Assembly: GCF_963678635.1 (NCBI RefSeq)
Contig: NC_087068.1
Coordinates: 26,290,318-26,354,317, forward strand
Source: Symsagittifera roscoffensis
Lineage: Eukaryota > Xenacoelomorpha > Acoela > Convolutidae
Length of the DNA: 64,000 nucleotides
Direction of reading: 5' to 3'
Positions 34,132 to 46,159 of this stretch are shown here, in pieces; position 1 is the first letter of the stretch; each line of letters starts with the position of its first letter. The position numbers were made by a program, and so were the translations under genes. The notes beneath the pieces are model-generated. The model saw nothing but the letters and a program-made list of their open reading frames with translations. It made no database searches and was not told the DNA's origin.

Positions 34132-34293
34132 CCTTTTCAAAAAAATCACTTTTCATATTTTGTTATGTTAATTTTGGGCAGCGAAATTGAGCTTTAGATG
34201 TGAAACTATAGCCTTTTCAAGAAAATCACTTTTTCATATTTTGTTATTTTAATTTTGGGCAGCAAAATTTAGCTTTAGATTTGAAACTATAGC
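34132..34293 (+). repeat. Two tandem copies of an 80-81 bp repeat
   Basis: The two units begin ccttttcaa at 34132 and 34212 and share catattttgttat, ttaattttgggcagc and tgaaactatag. They differ by a handful of substitutions and short indels. Confidence 0.85.
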
Positions 34294-34559
34294 CCAGCAT
34301 GTGAAAACGAGAGTGTGACGAGGGAGTCGAATCCATAAAATGGGCGCTCCACCTAACTGATTTCAGCACTCACCCAAACCGCACCATCATAAGCCATTCA
34401 CTACCTGCAAAATATTCTGGAAAGCGTAAATTTTTCGGAATTTTTTCAGATTGAGAAAACGTATTGTGGTATTTTTTGTCATCAAATCATGAAAAAGAGA
34501 GCATAAAAGCATAGGATAGCACACTCAATCAGTTAAGACCATTTATCTACGACGGAAAG

Positions 34560-34800
34560 GACCAACATGCGAGCTGAACAGCTCATCACGGAGAACCGCT
34601 GTTGTGCCCCTGCTTAAGAACTACATGCATTCTTTGGTAAATTTTCTGGGCTGAGTATTGTTGACTCAGCCTCAAGCAACGAGCACGGATCATGGTGGAC
34701 CTCGAACATCCGACCTTTCGCTTGAGAGGTGGAGACGTAACCACTTCACCACCGCTTCCCTCAACTATCAGGGGATCAACTACGAAATTGAAGTGACTTG
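34560..34800 (-). mobile_element. tRNA-derived SINE
   Basis: On the minus strand, the segment from about 34757 holds an A-box-like word (TGGTGAAGTGGTTA) and, about 45 bases later, a B-box-like word (GTTCGAGGTCC), in the layout of a tRNA gene's internal promoter. Downstream comes a non-tRNA body with the short hairpin GGCTGAGTCAACAATACTCAGCC. The cloverleaf is not good enough for a functional tRNA. No autonomous partner is seen in this window. Confidence 0.65.
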
Positions 34801-35237
34801 TTTCCAATAGTCTGGAAAATCAAACGAGCTATGCATAATTCCTATTTCACTTTTTATGAGAGTCAACAGAAATAAACCTTTTGAAAATTTTTCTGTTGCT
34901 TTTTTGAGAGTGGGGAAGGGGGAACAATTACAATTTACAAACACAATACAATAGTATTAATTGCTAATAAGTTGCGTCTTTAACGTGAAAGTGTGTTTTT
35001 TTAAAACTTTTTAAAAGTTAAATCACCAAAAAAATTACGGTTTTACGCGTTCAATGCGTTCAACATGGCCTGAATAGAGACATCTTGCACAAACAACAGT
35101 AGGAAATTTTCGAACCTCTGAATTTTTGCAATTACTTTCAAAGAAAAATAAGTTTCAAATTTTAAAAATTTGATTTCATCATTCATTACCCAGGGCATAC
35201 AAAAAACGGTCAATAAAAAACAAATACTTGAAAATTA

Positions 35238-35368
35238 CGTTTTGAAAATTACCCGCACTAAAGTTTCTTGAAAAAACGTCGGGCAGATTGAATTGGAAAA
35301 TGCGTTTTGAAAATTACCCCCACTAGAGTTTCTTGAAAAAAAATCGATTAGATTGAATCGACAAATTT
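35238..35368 (+). repeat. Two tandem copies of a 65-bp repeat
   Basis: The words cgttttgaaaattaccc, cacta, agagtttcttgaaaaaa and agattgaat recur 65 bases apart (35238 and 35303). Confidence 0.8.
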
Positions 35369-35990
35369 AACCCTTATAATTGGTTTTCATTTTCATGACG
35401 CATCTAACCATGAAATCGAATTTTAAGGGGATTTTAATTGTTTTTTTTTTTCAAATTCAACAATCCATTATAATCCATCATAATCCATTTTTTATAACAA
35501 TATAATCGGTTTCTTTTTGTACATAAAATCCACAGATGTCATTATTTTTTGCAAAGATCGAAAATTTATTCTACTTTTGCAGCGCATTCTGCTAAACTAA
35601 AACCTGAACGAACCTGTTCCGCCACCTGTATTCCCTTCCCCCAACTTTCACGTCTCGTATCCCCCTTCCACGCCCCACCACACTCCACATCCCCCACCCC
35701 TGCCACCTTATCCCATTTTACACAAACTCCACTCACCAGACACCCTTCGACCCCATCATCCCCCCACGCATCCCCATCCTCATTTCCCGCCTCACACTTC
35801 ACGTTTATTGTCTCCCCCAGTTTATTGCCCACCAAGATTTTACCCCCTAGCATGTGAGAGTTGGTTAACGTGAGGGGAGGAATAAGCTGGGGAGGGTGTA
35901 ACATCTTGAAAGTTGGCAAACTGGGGGAGGGGCTGGCTTGAAAGAAGAAATAACATGAGATGGGGGTAAAATAGGGAATGAGGGACGTAA
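35369..35990. repeat. Composite family D repeat: AT part and C-rich then G-rich tract
   Basis: attataatcc words at about 35460-35500 are followed by a C-rich tract (35620-35850) and then a G-rich tract (35865-35960). The C-rich and G-rich tracts share words in opposite orientation, so the segment may be partly inverted. Long open frames across it are low complexity and not credible genes. Confidence 0.5.
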
Positions 35991-38106
35991 ATTAGGGAAT
36001 AATTTAAAAAAATCAGCAGAAATTAGAAAAAAAAACAAAAAGAAAGAATTTATTTCTTCAGATATGATGCATACAAAAACATTTAACAATCAAACATGCG
36101 AACAAAATCTACAAAGCATCAATTAATCATCTGAAGAGGATAGACAAAGGTCAAAGATATGACCACTGGGTGTCTAACCTGAAAAAAATTGTGAAGGGAA
36201 AAAGTTAAAAGCAAGATAACAATTTTCTTTAACAAAGTAAGTCTCATTTTGCATTTTTAAATAAAAGGTATCGAAAATCGAAAAAGGCATCGAAAATAAA
36301 TTTTGGCATCGGAGCTCATCAAAGATTAAAAAAAGTACTCGAGACCAGCTAAGTGGCAGTGAATTTTCTGTTGAAAGTATTGACTCTCTGAAACTATATG
36401 TGAAATGATATTCAGGACATTTTTTGCAAATTTATGGGAGTATGGAAATCTTTGCTAATTTGGCCATGCTTTGGACTATTTTAAGCGCGTTTTGAAAATT
36501 TTATTAGAAATGCGGAAAACGTAACGTGAATCTTTTTTGCGTGGTGATTTATCTTGCACAACACAATTTTTACAAAACTAAATGAAGCTATCCAATTAGT
36601 CGGGTTAATTTTGTACGACTCAAATTATTACCCTGATTTTTGATATTGTCCAAGTTTTTCAAAAGTTTCTTCTCCAAAAAATTACAAGCAAGATAACAAT
36701 TTTCTTACACAAGTGAGTGTCATGTTGCAAATTTAAAAAAAAGGTAATTCAAAATCAACTCCAAATTTGTAAAAAAAAATTACTGGACTGTTTTTGAAAA
36801 ACACAGACTATTTTTATTGTCTCGAAAATTGGAACGAAAGAAGTTCTATAAACGCAGCAAAATTTTCTGAACAAACAAGTAACTTAACAAATTTTCACTT
36901 TGTTTTTTTTCTCGTTTCCGCTCGAAAACAAAGCAGTGTTCACTTAAAATTGTCAGCAATTAACAAACAGAACCCAAATTTTTTAAATATATATATTTTG
37001 CTGCACTGTCCAGCTTCGGCACTTTTCGATGCCCCCAAACTGGGCTTTAATCAGTTACGGTATCAATTACACTCAAAGGATTTAAAATAAAACTTAATGA
37101 TTTTGAGTTCAAGTATTAGATTTGAACTAGCTACAAAGTTATGGAAAAAAAAAAGAGAAAAAACATTTAAAGAAGAAAAAGATTATATGCAACAGCTCAG
37201 ACTTAGACATTTTCTTGATCAAAAATGTTAGAAGAAAAAACGTTCACATCATGAAATAATCTAAAAAGCGAACAAATTGAACAAAAAATGAGCAAAAATG
37301 GTAATTAAGCTATCTTAACCTTGGCTGACCTGCCATGCAGTATTTTTACACGTGGTCTATGGACAAAACCTAGTAATAAAATTCTCATATATGAGAAATG
37401 TGTGACTGGGAACTTTGAATTGCTACACTTATTCTAGAACTAACCCCAAAATGTTTTCATCATGAAATAATGAATTTTGTACTCTCGGCTCTTGTAAGAA
37501 AGTTTTGCCAACAGTACTTTGATTATGTTCTGATCGCATAGGGAGAAAAAACAACTTAACAAATTTTCACTTTGTTTTTTTTTCTCGTTTCCGCTCGAAA
37601 ACAAAGCAGATTTGAAGAAATTTGCCATTTAAATTTGAGTGATTTTGTCCTTTTACTGCCTGAAATTTACTTTTTAGTTCGAGAAAGATTTTCTAGTGAA
37701 CGAAGAACAGTGTGTGAAAAAAGTCAAAAAGAAAAGATCGAAACAACATTTTTCAGGCTTTGTTTTGAAATCAATTTATGAATGTTTCATTTTGCTTTTT
37801 TTTTTAAATCCAATTACTTCTCTCCAATTAGAAAAAACTTTTGATACGTTAATGGTCCAATGAAGTTGAAATTTATTGTTAAGTTATATCCAAAATGATA
37901 TTTTTTGTCAGAGTTTAGGTTCAAGTGCTCAAAGTTTAAGAAAACATGAAAATTACTACTAAAGAAAGTAAACCAATAAAAAACCCAAAAAAGAGGAAAC
38001 ACTGGGAGCAGAAGAAATTTGCCATTTAAATTTGAGTGATTTTGTCCTTTTACTGCCTGAAATTTACTTTTTAGTTCGAGTGATATATCTCAAATTGCAA
38101 TTTCAT
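35991..38106. other. Gene-free interval with dispersed direct repeats
   Basis: No gene was recognised. 36881-36936 matches 37553-37609, and 37614-37683 matches 38011-38080 exactly or nearly so. The segment 37553-37683 therefore joins the two repeats that also occur singly on each side. Confidence 0.75.
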
Positions 38107-38190
38107 AAGGGGCGGATCTAGGATTTTCTCGGGAGGAGGGGGCGGATCTTCAAAAATTTTCGAATCTTTTGTCGACCTTTTTTTTCAGTC
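38107..38190 (+). mobile_element. hAT-type MITE, left-end fragment
   Basis: ggggcggatctaggattttc matches the left end of the complete MITE at 11839 and is followed by the poly-purine run, ggcggat, and ttttgtcgacctttttttt. Similarity ends near 38190. No right end follows. Confidence 0.75.
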
Positions 38191-40247
38191 CAGATCTGCG
38201 CAACCAAATGTTTTTCAGGATCACGGTGATCGGAACTCCGGGCTATGCTGGAACTCAGCTCAGGACAAAGCTGATGAGTCAGCGTTGGACGCAACCAAAA
38301 AAAATTGTAACGTGATGCGTCAGCGTTGGAGGCAACCAAAAAAAAAGTTGTACATGACTGGCGCCACCTCCGTTAACATAACCGCGAAGGCTGCGACGGA
38401 AAAAAGTGAATCTGAATTATTATTTTTTTGATATTAAGTTTGAATTTTTTTTGACATTCACTATTTGAAGTAATGCAGCAGCAAAATTCAGAAAGATTTC
38501 CTCGGTAATTGCGACTAAAGCAAACATTTTTGGACCGCCACGAGCGAGCAAACTGTCTGCGAACGGGTAAAAGTTGCATAAATTCTTTGCTGCACATTTT
38601 AATTATCAAGTATAATCTGCTACAACTTGAATGGATTTTTAAAAAATTTTAAATTCTTTTTTTTTTCAACAAAAGTAAAGTATTAAAGTCGATTACAATC
38701 CAAATGAAAATTCATTAATATGGTTATAATGAATTGTATTCTGTATAAAATTGTTGCAATTTTATTGCAAATTTTACGACATTTTCGGTATTATTTGCGG
38801 CCTACCCGATTTCTAAATCTATGTACAATAATAAAAGTTTCACGAAACCATCGATATTCGTTCACTCACCCCCACCTCTAAGAAAAAAAGCGTTTACTTC
38901 CCTAAGCCCACCCCCTGCATATACATGTATACATGAACCGACACTACTATGGCAAGAATTTAAAAAGCTAAAGTTATATAATAAAAACATGACGGATACT
39001 TAATCTTCAAACATAACTTCGACAAAAATTCGTTGAATGTGATTCTAGTTTCGCTTTTCTAGTAAATTGGCACATTTCTGATACTTCTTTTAAGAGATTG
39101 GGAACTGTGAGTTTATTTTTTTTTTTCAAAAAAATATCAATTGTCTACATCAAATGATAATTGAAGTGTTCAGTGTTCTGGATGCAGTTATGAAATTAAG
39201 CTTCAATTTAGTTTTTTTAATCACTATTTCAAATCAAGTAAATTTGAATTTACGAGTTTCGGTTGCACGAACTTTTTAAAAATTCTCAAATTTGTACATA
39301 CTTTGTACTATGTACTAGCAAATTTGTACATACTCTGATTTAACAACTAGATCTAGCTAACTATAGCTTTGTTTACAATTAGACTGGCAGCAAAATTATT
39401 TGATGTTCCTCTCATTTCATTCAAATTTAAAAACATCTGGTTCGAAGGACCTTTCACTGAAAACTCGATCTCATTCCAAATCCTACGTAGCGACGTTTTT
39501 CTGACAAACTTATCTTTTTACTGGAATTAGGTGGGTGCAAAACTTTCTTACTGATTTAATTTATGGACCAGAAAAAACTGCGAAAACATATGAAAAAAAT
39601 ATGTGAAGAATATTCCCTTTTATGGAGCAAAGTTCATCGGTATTCGGTAATGGTGGTGCCATACCGGAGGGTATGATCTGTAAACAGCTACCGAATCTGA
39701 ACGGATTGGCAAACAATACTGAATCTGAACGGATTGGTTTTTTGCTGTAGTTGGCGTTGTTTTTTGGCGCCCAAGCACAAAAATAGGTAGCTTCTTACTT
39801 TTGCGTCCAATTCGTCCCTCAAGAATGAGTACTTTGTTTTCCTGGCAAGCTCTCTTTCCATGGTTGTGTACGTTGCAATTTTTCTTTTGTGATTCTATCT
39901 CAACCGTAATTTTCAATTCTTAAATTGGTTTTGTTGGTTCTATTGTGCAGGTTTGTCTCACAAAAATTTCGAACTTCGAAGCCATCTTTTGCGAATATTG
40001 CCATTTCTACTATCGCCGCCAACTTCGACCACTCTAATGGAGGCTCTGCTGATGCTCATGCTCAAAATGGGCTGATGCTGAGTTGGTTTCTAATAAATCC
40101 TGCCGACATATCGGAGGGTATGATCTATATACAATTATCAAATCTGAACGGATTAGGAAACAAGGTAACGTTTAACAACGTCAATAAAACAATCGTTTCG
40201 CAAACTGTTCATTCCAGTTCTGCGCTTCTAGCGTAACCACTTTGTCT
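38191..40247. other. Gene-free interval
   Basis: No gene was recognised. A C-rich stretch with attataatg-like words at 38690-38920 recalls family D. Short direct repeats are seen, such as gatgcgtcagcgttggaggcaaccaaaaaaa-like words at about 38275 and 38318, and gaatctgaacggattgg at about 39694 and 39722. Confidence 0.5.
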
Positions 40248-40850
40248 CAATAGACACAAGGTAACTTGAACAACATCACTGAGAAACGAAAAAACATCGT
40301 TTTCGTTCGAAATCCGAAGGACACGTCAGATTTTTACAGATGGACAATTTTGGACAATTTTTTTGACGGAGCAGTTTTTCATAGAAGTTGGTGGAAGTGG
40401 AGACAAAAGAGTGGATTTTGGAAGCAAAGTAAAAAGTTCGGAAAATCAATTTGATTGCTTATAAAAAGGGTCGAAAATTCTTTTGAAAAAAAAACTAACT
40501 CCTAAAACTTCCTAGAAATTACTGGTCTTTTTTGTTCCCAGTCGTTCGGTTTTTCTACGACGCTTCTGCGTTTTTAAGAGAGGGTCCTTAGTAATATTGA
40601 AATGATAGAACAGCTTCGTTTAATTTAAATACTTTCACAAGTCATCTGGAAAACATCTTATTGCTCCATTACGAAGATATTTTGCCTCTTTCTGAGTCTT
40701 CCAATCTGAGCGATGTCAAATTAGACGAGCTTCGCAAATTGACTGCAGTTGATAAAGTTATGTTGAGAAATTTTGTTAAAATTGGGTTCAGTAGAATAGA
40801 AAAAGCGATAAGACAAAATAGCAGACAGTATTATGTCAAAATAACTTAAA
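40248..40850 (+). pseudogene. Sulfotransferase remnant
   Basis: KRKNIVFVRNPKDT at about 40280-40325 and SWWKW at about 40390 match the middle of the sulfotransferase at 42427. ENILLLHYEDI (about 40650-40680) and DELRKLTAVD (about 40727-40755) match its last exon, with an intron-like gap between. The PAPS loop, the catalytic His segment and the C-terminal KGE..WK segment are absent, and the part after KDT is shortened by about 20 residues. It is a decayed copy on the same strand, 1.6 kb upstream of the intact gene. Confidence 0.8.
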
Positions 40851-42426
40851 ATTTTCAGGCCCAAACAAAAAACCTAATAAGGGTTTTTTGGCCTCTTTTG
40901 TTTGATAAAAACTACGCAAAAATAAACGTGCACAGTACAAATATGAATTGTTTTATTTTTTCTCTTCACACTTTACAAGAAAGTTATAAGGAAGCCTCAG
41001 ATGTTTCTAACATTCTAAGAACTTCATCGATTATCGGTTTTTCATTATGTCTTGTGAATAGGTTTGTTTAGGCCAAATAAACTGCGAAATTTGCAAACGA
41101 AATTGGGGCTCAGCGTCACATTCTTCCTGGCGTTTTTTAAGTGAACCGTTCAAACCTGGGACCGTTTTCAAGATACAGTTGCGCCGGTGCGGAATTACCA
41201 ATATTATGTAACGGCGGTCTGAAACCGCAAAATTCAGTCGAGCTGGTCTTATCGTCAGTCGCGAAGCTCAACTGTGCAAGCCGCTCGAAAACTGGATTTA
41301 ATTTGGCGCAAAATTCGAAATTCGACTTTTTTGTTTCTTGTTGATTTTTTTAAAAATAAACATTGATCTTGATGATGAAATCAGATAAAATACTTTTTCA
41401 AAATTTTAGCTCAAGATACATTAATGACTCAAGATGAGTCATTAATAGCTTAATGATGAGTTCTGAAATCATCTCAAAAATTGTTATTTAACATAACCAT
41501 TCCGAATTTTTGTAATTTTTGCTTTGTTTATTTTCTTTCTGAAGACAGTTGAAATCTTTCGTATCTAACTGACTACATTTCTGCGCGTTCGTATAGTTCT
41601 GTCATCACACGTACCATAAACGACTTTATTTTCAAGAGAAAAAAAAAGAAAATATTATTTATGAGAACGTGGTCGTAACATTCTGTGCTTTTTGCACAGC
41701 AACCTGTTATCCTTGTTTTGCTTGAACTCAGATGGTTGATATCTTCATCCTGGTTTGGAAAAACATCGTTTAAACAATTCCTTCTTTCGCCAAAATTGGT
41801 TTCATAACAAACTTGCCCCAAACCAACATCGAAAGTCGGAATAATAAACTTGAAAAGTTTTTCCGTGTTCTTTACTTGAGTTACTTCGATATGTTTATAG
41901 TCCTTTTTCGACCATGGTGATTCTGTTTTTTCGTTATTGCCAAAAAACTTTGATTCCGTGCCGTGTAGCTGAAAAAAGGCTTAGTTGGGTTTTGATATGA
42001 TTGTTCTAGAACAAAACAAGCACATCATGATAAAGTTTATATCTGACAACGACTTTTTTTTCATGTTTCATAAATCGATAAAGCCATCAAAATCCTTCAT
42101 TTACCCTTGAACTTTTGAACACATACTGTTATCAAGTATAATAAACAATGTTTCAATTGATATCAATGTTTACCTGTGATTTTAAACTTCCTCAATTGAG
42201 ATCTTGTTTGTCTCAAAAGCCTGACATCAAAGAAAACTAGCAACGATTCAACATCCCTTTGTTTCCTTCTTTGTCTAGTACAACAAATGAAACTAAGTTT
42301 AAGTCATCTGTCGTGTCGCCTGGTATCTTAACTACCGCGATGTCGTGTCGCCTGGGATCTTTTCGCAATGTCAATTCAAATTTTCAATCGACGGCTGATA
42401 CAAGTTTCTGAAATAGTGACTTAACG
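40851..42426. other. Interval upstream of the plus-strand sulfotransferase, with a hairpin-ended repeat
   Basis: About 41500-41716 ends in the family B version of the hairpin module: gtcgtaacattctgtgc, a loop, gcaca, then ccttgttttg at 41711-41720. At 42311-42370 a 32-bp direct repeat (tcgtgtcgcctgg at 42311 and 42343) lies about 60 bases before the ATG. cttaactaccgcgatg at 42327-42342 recurs inside the coding region at 42667-42682. No TATA box is obvious. Confidence 0.55.
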
Positions 42427-43465
42427 ATGACGAGAGAATTTGAGCCTTTTGTCCTGGAAGGAATTCTTTTCGAAGGTTCATACACAAAAGAACAAATTTT
42501 GGCGACCCAGAACTTCCAGGGGAAATCAACGGACCTTCACTTGACAACATACCCTAGAACTGGAACAACATGGACTCAAAACATCCTAATTGGTTTGGTC
42601 TATGGAGTCGAAACCTTGATTGATCATGAAAAGTTCGAGTTACGAGAGTTGTTTCCGTATATGGAACTTAACTACCGCGATGGCGTGATTGGTTATGAAT
42701 TAGCCAATCAGATCACGAGAAGTCCCCGAATGATGAAGAATCATCTGCCTGTACATTTGGCGCCGAAAGAGATTTTCACACTCAAACGAAAAAACATCAT
42801 AGTTGTTCGGAATCCAAAAGATACGGCTTTGAGTTTGAAAAAGTTTTACCAAACGAACCCAAACTTGATGATGCATCTCAAATCAGATAAACTGGAAGAC
42901 TTTTTGGACCGGTTTCTGGAAGGCAACGTTCTGTGCGGTAGTTGGTGGGAATGGACGAAAAATTGGCTGAAACATTGCAGGTATTTCGTTTTTCCCTACT
43001 TGAAAGGGTAGGAATTTTTTTGAGACACAAAAAAAATTGACAAGCTGGGTCTTTTTATAAATGTGGCTCAATGTAATTATTACATGGCTAGAGCGCGAAA
43101 TTAAAAAAAAACAGCTGACTTACAAAAGGCAAAGATATTTTTGCAGGGAAAACCCAAGCACTAACCTGGTTATTCATTACGAGGACCTTCATTCCAACTT
43201 TGAGGGTGAAATATTCAAATTAGCCGATTTCCTCCAAATCGAACGTCCTAATTCGACCACAACGTGCAGTCTTCGAGAATTGACTTCGGTTAATTCGATG
43301 AAAGCCCGAATTGAAGTTCACAATGACTTCAAAGGGAAAGGATTGATCAATAAAGGAGAGATGCATGTTTGGAAGAACGAGTTTCCGGCCGAATTTGTGG
43401 AGAAATTTGACAAATTGACCAGAGAAACGTTCGCAGATGATCGAATATTCGAGCGATTTATCTAA
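42427..43465 (+). CDS. Cytosolic-type sulfotransferase, two exons (42427-42980, 43147-43465)
   Basis: This is an intact SULT-family enzyme of about 290 residues that should transfer sulfonate from PAPS to an unknown small acceptor. Exon 1 has YPRTGTTWTQ (PAPS loop, about residue 40), PRMMKNHLP with the catalytic His, and RNPKDTALSLKKFY for 3'-phosphate binding. Exon 2 has LVIHYEDL, LRELTSVNSMK and KGLINKGEMHVWK instead of the classical RKGxxGDWK. The 166-base intron splits an Arg codon (AG|gtattt ... ttgcag|G), at the same place as the last intron of the gene at 21311. The first intron of that gene is absent here. The start is the first ATG of the frame and aligns with the other gene's start. 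AATAAA follows at 43482-43487. Confidence 0.92.
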
Positions 43466-43481
43466 TGATCATTCAAAAGTA

Positions 43482-43487
43482 AATAAA
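43482..43487 (+). promoter_or_regulatory. Polyadenylation signal of the sulfotransferase
   Basis: AATAAA begins 17 bases after the stop codon and is followed by a second AATAAA about 13 bases later. Confidence 0.7.
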
Positions 43488-43499
43488 ACAGCTAAAATA

Positions 43500-44263
43500 A
43501 AACGCAAAGAACCAGACGCTTGATTTCATACTTTCTCTAAAAAATGTTCAAAAACTTGCTTTTCTCTTTAGAAATTTTTTTAATAATTACGAACAGTTAT
43601 CGTCAAGATTATGATTGATGCCTGATACTTTGGTGGAAAACACACCCGAAAAAAAAAGAATCCTCTCCACTTTTAGGCGTTAGAACTAAAATAAAACAAA
43701 ATCAAACCAAATCTGTTCTACTTATGTTTCATCATCGGTTTTTATTGCCACAAAATTTTCTTCTTAATTATCTCAAAAAAATCAAGGTTAATTGGTTTGA
43801 ATTGAGGGGTGAATTTGAGTTAATTAAGTAATCCCTGTATATAAATCGTTCCCGAGTGAGTAAATCTATCAATTTTATTTTCTTGTTTTTAGACATTTTT
43901 GAAATTTTTTCAACTTGTTATTTTTGTCCAAAAGATTGTATCTGATAATTTGATGTCTACATCGTACATCTGGGATTCAGTCATTTTTATAGTCACCTTT
44001 ACCAAGGTTGACAACCCCAGATAAAAAGTTTCGTTTCTTACATAATCTTATACGATTTTTGAAATTTTCATTCATGCCAAGCAGGACCAAATCTAGTGGT
44101 GCAACATTCAGTCGATTTTAACCTTCGAAGGCTCGTCAAAAACAATCGAAGAATCGGTATTTCATTGGAATTTTCAGTATTCTTAAAAAATGGAGGATCA
44201 ATATTAAATTGAAAATTTTTTCAATTTTCACGCAGAAAAATTGCATGTTCACAAGGAATGTCC
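43500..44263. other. Gene-free interval
   Basis: AT-rich sequence with no coding frame or repeat that I recognise. Confidence 0.5.
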
Positions 44264-44518
44264 CGCGTTTCGCCCAACACACAATTCGCCCCTCTCAAAT
44301 CTAGTGGCACATTTCGCCCCTCACACATTTCGACCCTAATAATTTCACAAATTTCGTCCTCGCACGTTTCGCCCCTAACTTATTACACAGTTAAGTGACG
44401 CCGCTTTCTTAATGTAAATTAGGGGGAAAATGTGCCAGTAATTTATGAGGGGGCGAAATGTGTGGGGGCGAAAAGTGCACTAGATTTAAAATGTGTGGGG
44501 GCGAAATGTGTGAAAATC
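44264..44518. mobile_element. MITE-like inverted repeat built from TTTCGCCCC motifs
   Basis: The left part carries repeated ttcgcccct or ttcgaccct words spaced 15-30 bases apart, and the right part carries the complement (ggggcgaaatgtgtg) three or four times. The word tctagtg is also present in inverted orientation in both halves. The halves are inverted copies around about 44395. Repeated subterminal motifs of this kind often bind a transposase. There is no coding capacity and no clear target duplication. Confidence 0.65.
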
Positions 44519-45759
44519 GTTCACAAGATCTCCAGTAAGTGTTGCTCTTTTCTTGGAAAAGACATTTCCAGCAGTGCTGAAATCACGCTCAAATGGAATA
44601 CTCAAGAATGGTTTGCAGAAAATTTTGAACCACTACTCAAAGCAATATTTTTTTACCCTTTTTCACATTTCAAACCAATATTAAAAAAGCTGTTTGTTCT
44701 TCTTGTTTTCTTGCTAGTATGATCGCTGCATTATAGTAAGAGCTTTTTTCTATTTTCAACACAAGTTCAATTGTCTGCAACTTTTCTGATTAAACTAAGT
44801 GCTTTTAATGTTTCCAAACTATATTCATTATATACATTCATTAAAATTAACAATGTTTGATTTCAGACTTTTTAATCTTGAAAGCAATTTTTTAAATAGC
44901 ATACTATGAAAAAAAAAACAATTTTTGGGACTCAATATTCAAGGTCGACGGAATGATATCTATATTTTTTGATCTTCTCGCTCGTGCAGCTCCTCTGCTA
45001 TCAATGAGTCTGAATCCACCGCCTACTCTCTCAATAGATCTTGGGAAACACTGGTTCAACGAAGTTAGGGTCGAAACATCACTTATATACCAGTCAGTCA
45101 GTTAAGCGGTATGATCAGAAAAAATGGCTAGTTTAAAAAAAATTGTTTAATATTTAGTTTGAATGGATAGTTTCAAATACTGGGAAAGCTCGTAATCCAT
45201 AAAAACACATATCAAAAGCTGAAGCTGAATGAAAAGGAAGTTCGAATCAAGAAGCGGTAATTACTGCAGAAGGAACCATCCCCCGTTTCTACATTTTTCC
45301 ATATCGTGTTTGATGAAAACCCTGTGTTTTCCACCTAATCAAAAAGTCCAATCAGGACATATTTCATTTTCAAAAGTGATATTCAATAAATTCAATAACT
45401 CTCTAGCACACATACCTCGTCCACTCTCCCAAAGGTACCCGGGCGAATTTTATAACAGTGTCTGAGAAATTAAATGTTTTAGGCTAATTAACTTGAGTAA
45501 GCGAAATCACATGTAAAAAAAGACCAGTCAATGTCATAGTTTCTTATCACTTCGTGATCAAATCTTGGTTGGAACAAAAATAACTTTGATTGTAATTTTT
45601 TTGAACAGAATATTTATAAAAGACAAATGAGACTGTAAAAGCACTGGTTATATTGCTTAACATATTCAATAAATCGATTAAATTGGTTAACAGATTCAAA
45701 AAGATTTCCATTAAAGTCGATTACTTTAACTTGTTAGGAAATTCACCTAAAATGACGCC
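44519..45759. other. Gene-free interval
   Basis: No gene, RNA or repeat was recognised with confidence. Confidence 0.5.
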
Positions 45760-46159
45760 TTCCTCCTTCCTCGAAGATTCGACCCCCTCAAAAGCCAAAG
45801 GGTCCCTCTTTTGGTATTGTTTTATGACATGCAAATTAGGCCGAGCAACCCTAAAGTTCTTCTGGAGGCGCCTTTGGTGCCATTATATACTAATTTTGAA
45901 GGGGAGTGCGCACCAAAAAAAAATGTTTTTTTGGTCAAAATTTTCCAAAAGAGTCTAGAAACGGCTTTTTTGACCGTTTTTTTTGAAATTATCCAGCGTT
46001 TTTAACATGCTTAAAAATTGCGAGCGTAAAATACGGCCTTTGTAGTGTTGTGGGAGTGCTCGGAAAACCAATTTGGTCGACCCAAAAAAAGGCTGACAAA
46101 ATTTACAACATTTTTTTGAAAACCCGCCCCCCTCCGAGAAAATCCTAGATCCGCCCCTG
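45760..46159 (-). mobile_element. hAT-type MITE, one end missing
   Basis: The right end, cctagatccgcccctg, is intact at 46144-46159. Inside are ggcgcctttggtgccattat and the poly-T/poly-A words of the complete copies. The other end lacks the CAGGGGCGGAT terminus, and recognisable sequence starts near gattcgaccccct (about 45776). Confidence 0.8.

Noticed and set aside
34586-34807. A functional tRNA gene on the minus strand
   Set aside because: A-box and B-box words are present, but stems are poor and a SINE-like body follows, so it is called a SINE.
35549-35919. Frames of 102 and 117 codons on opposite strands in the C-rich tract
   Set aside because: Low-complexity C-rich DNA gives long open frames on both strands by composition; no conserved domain.
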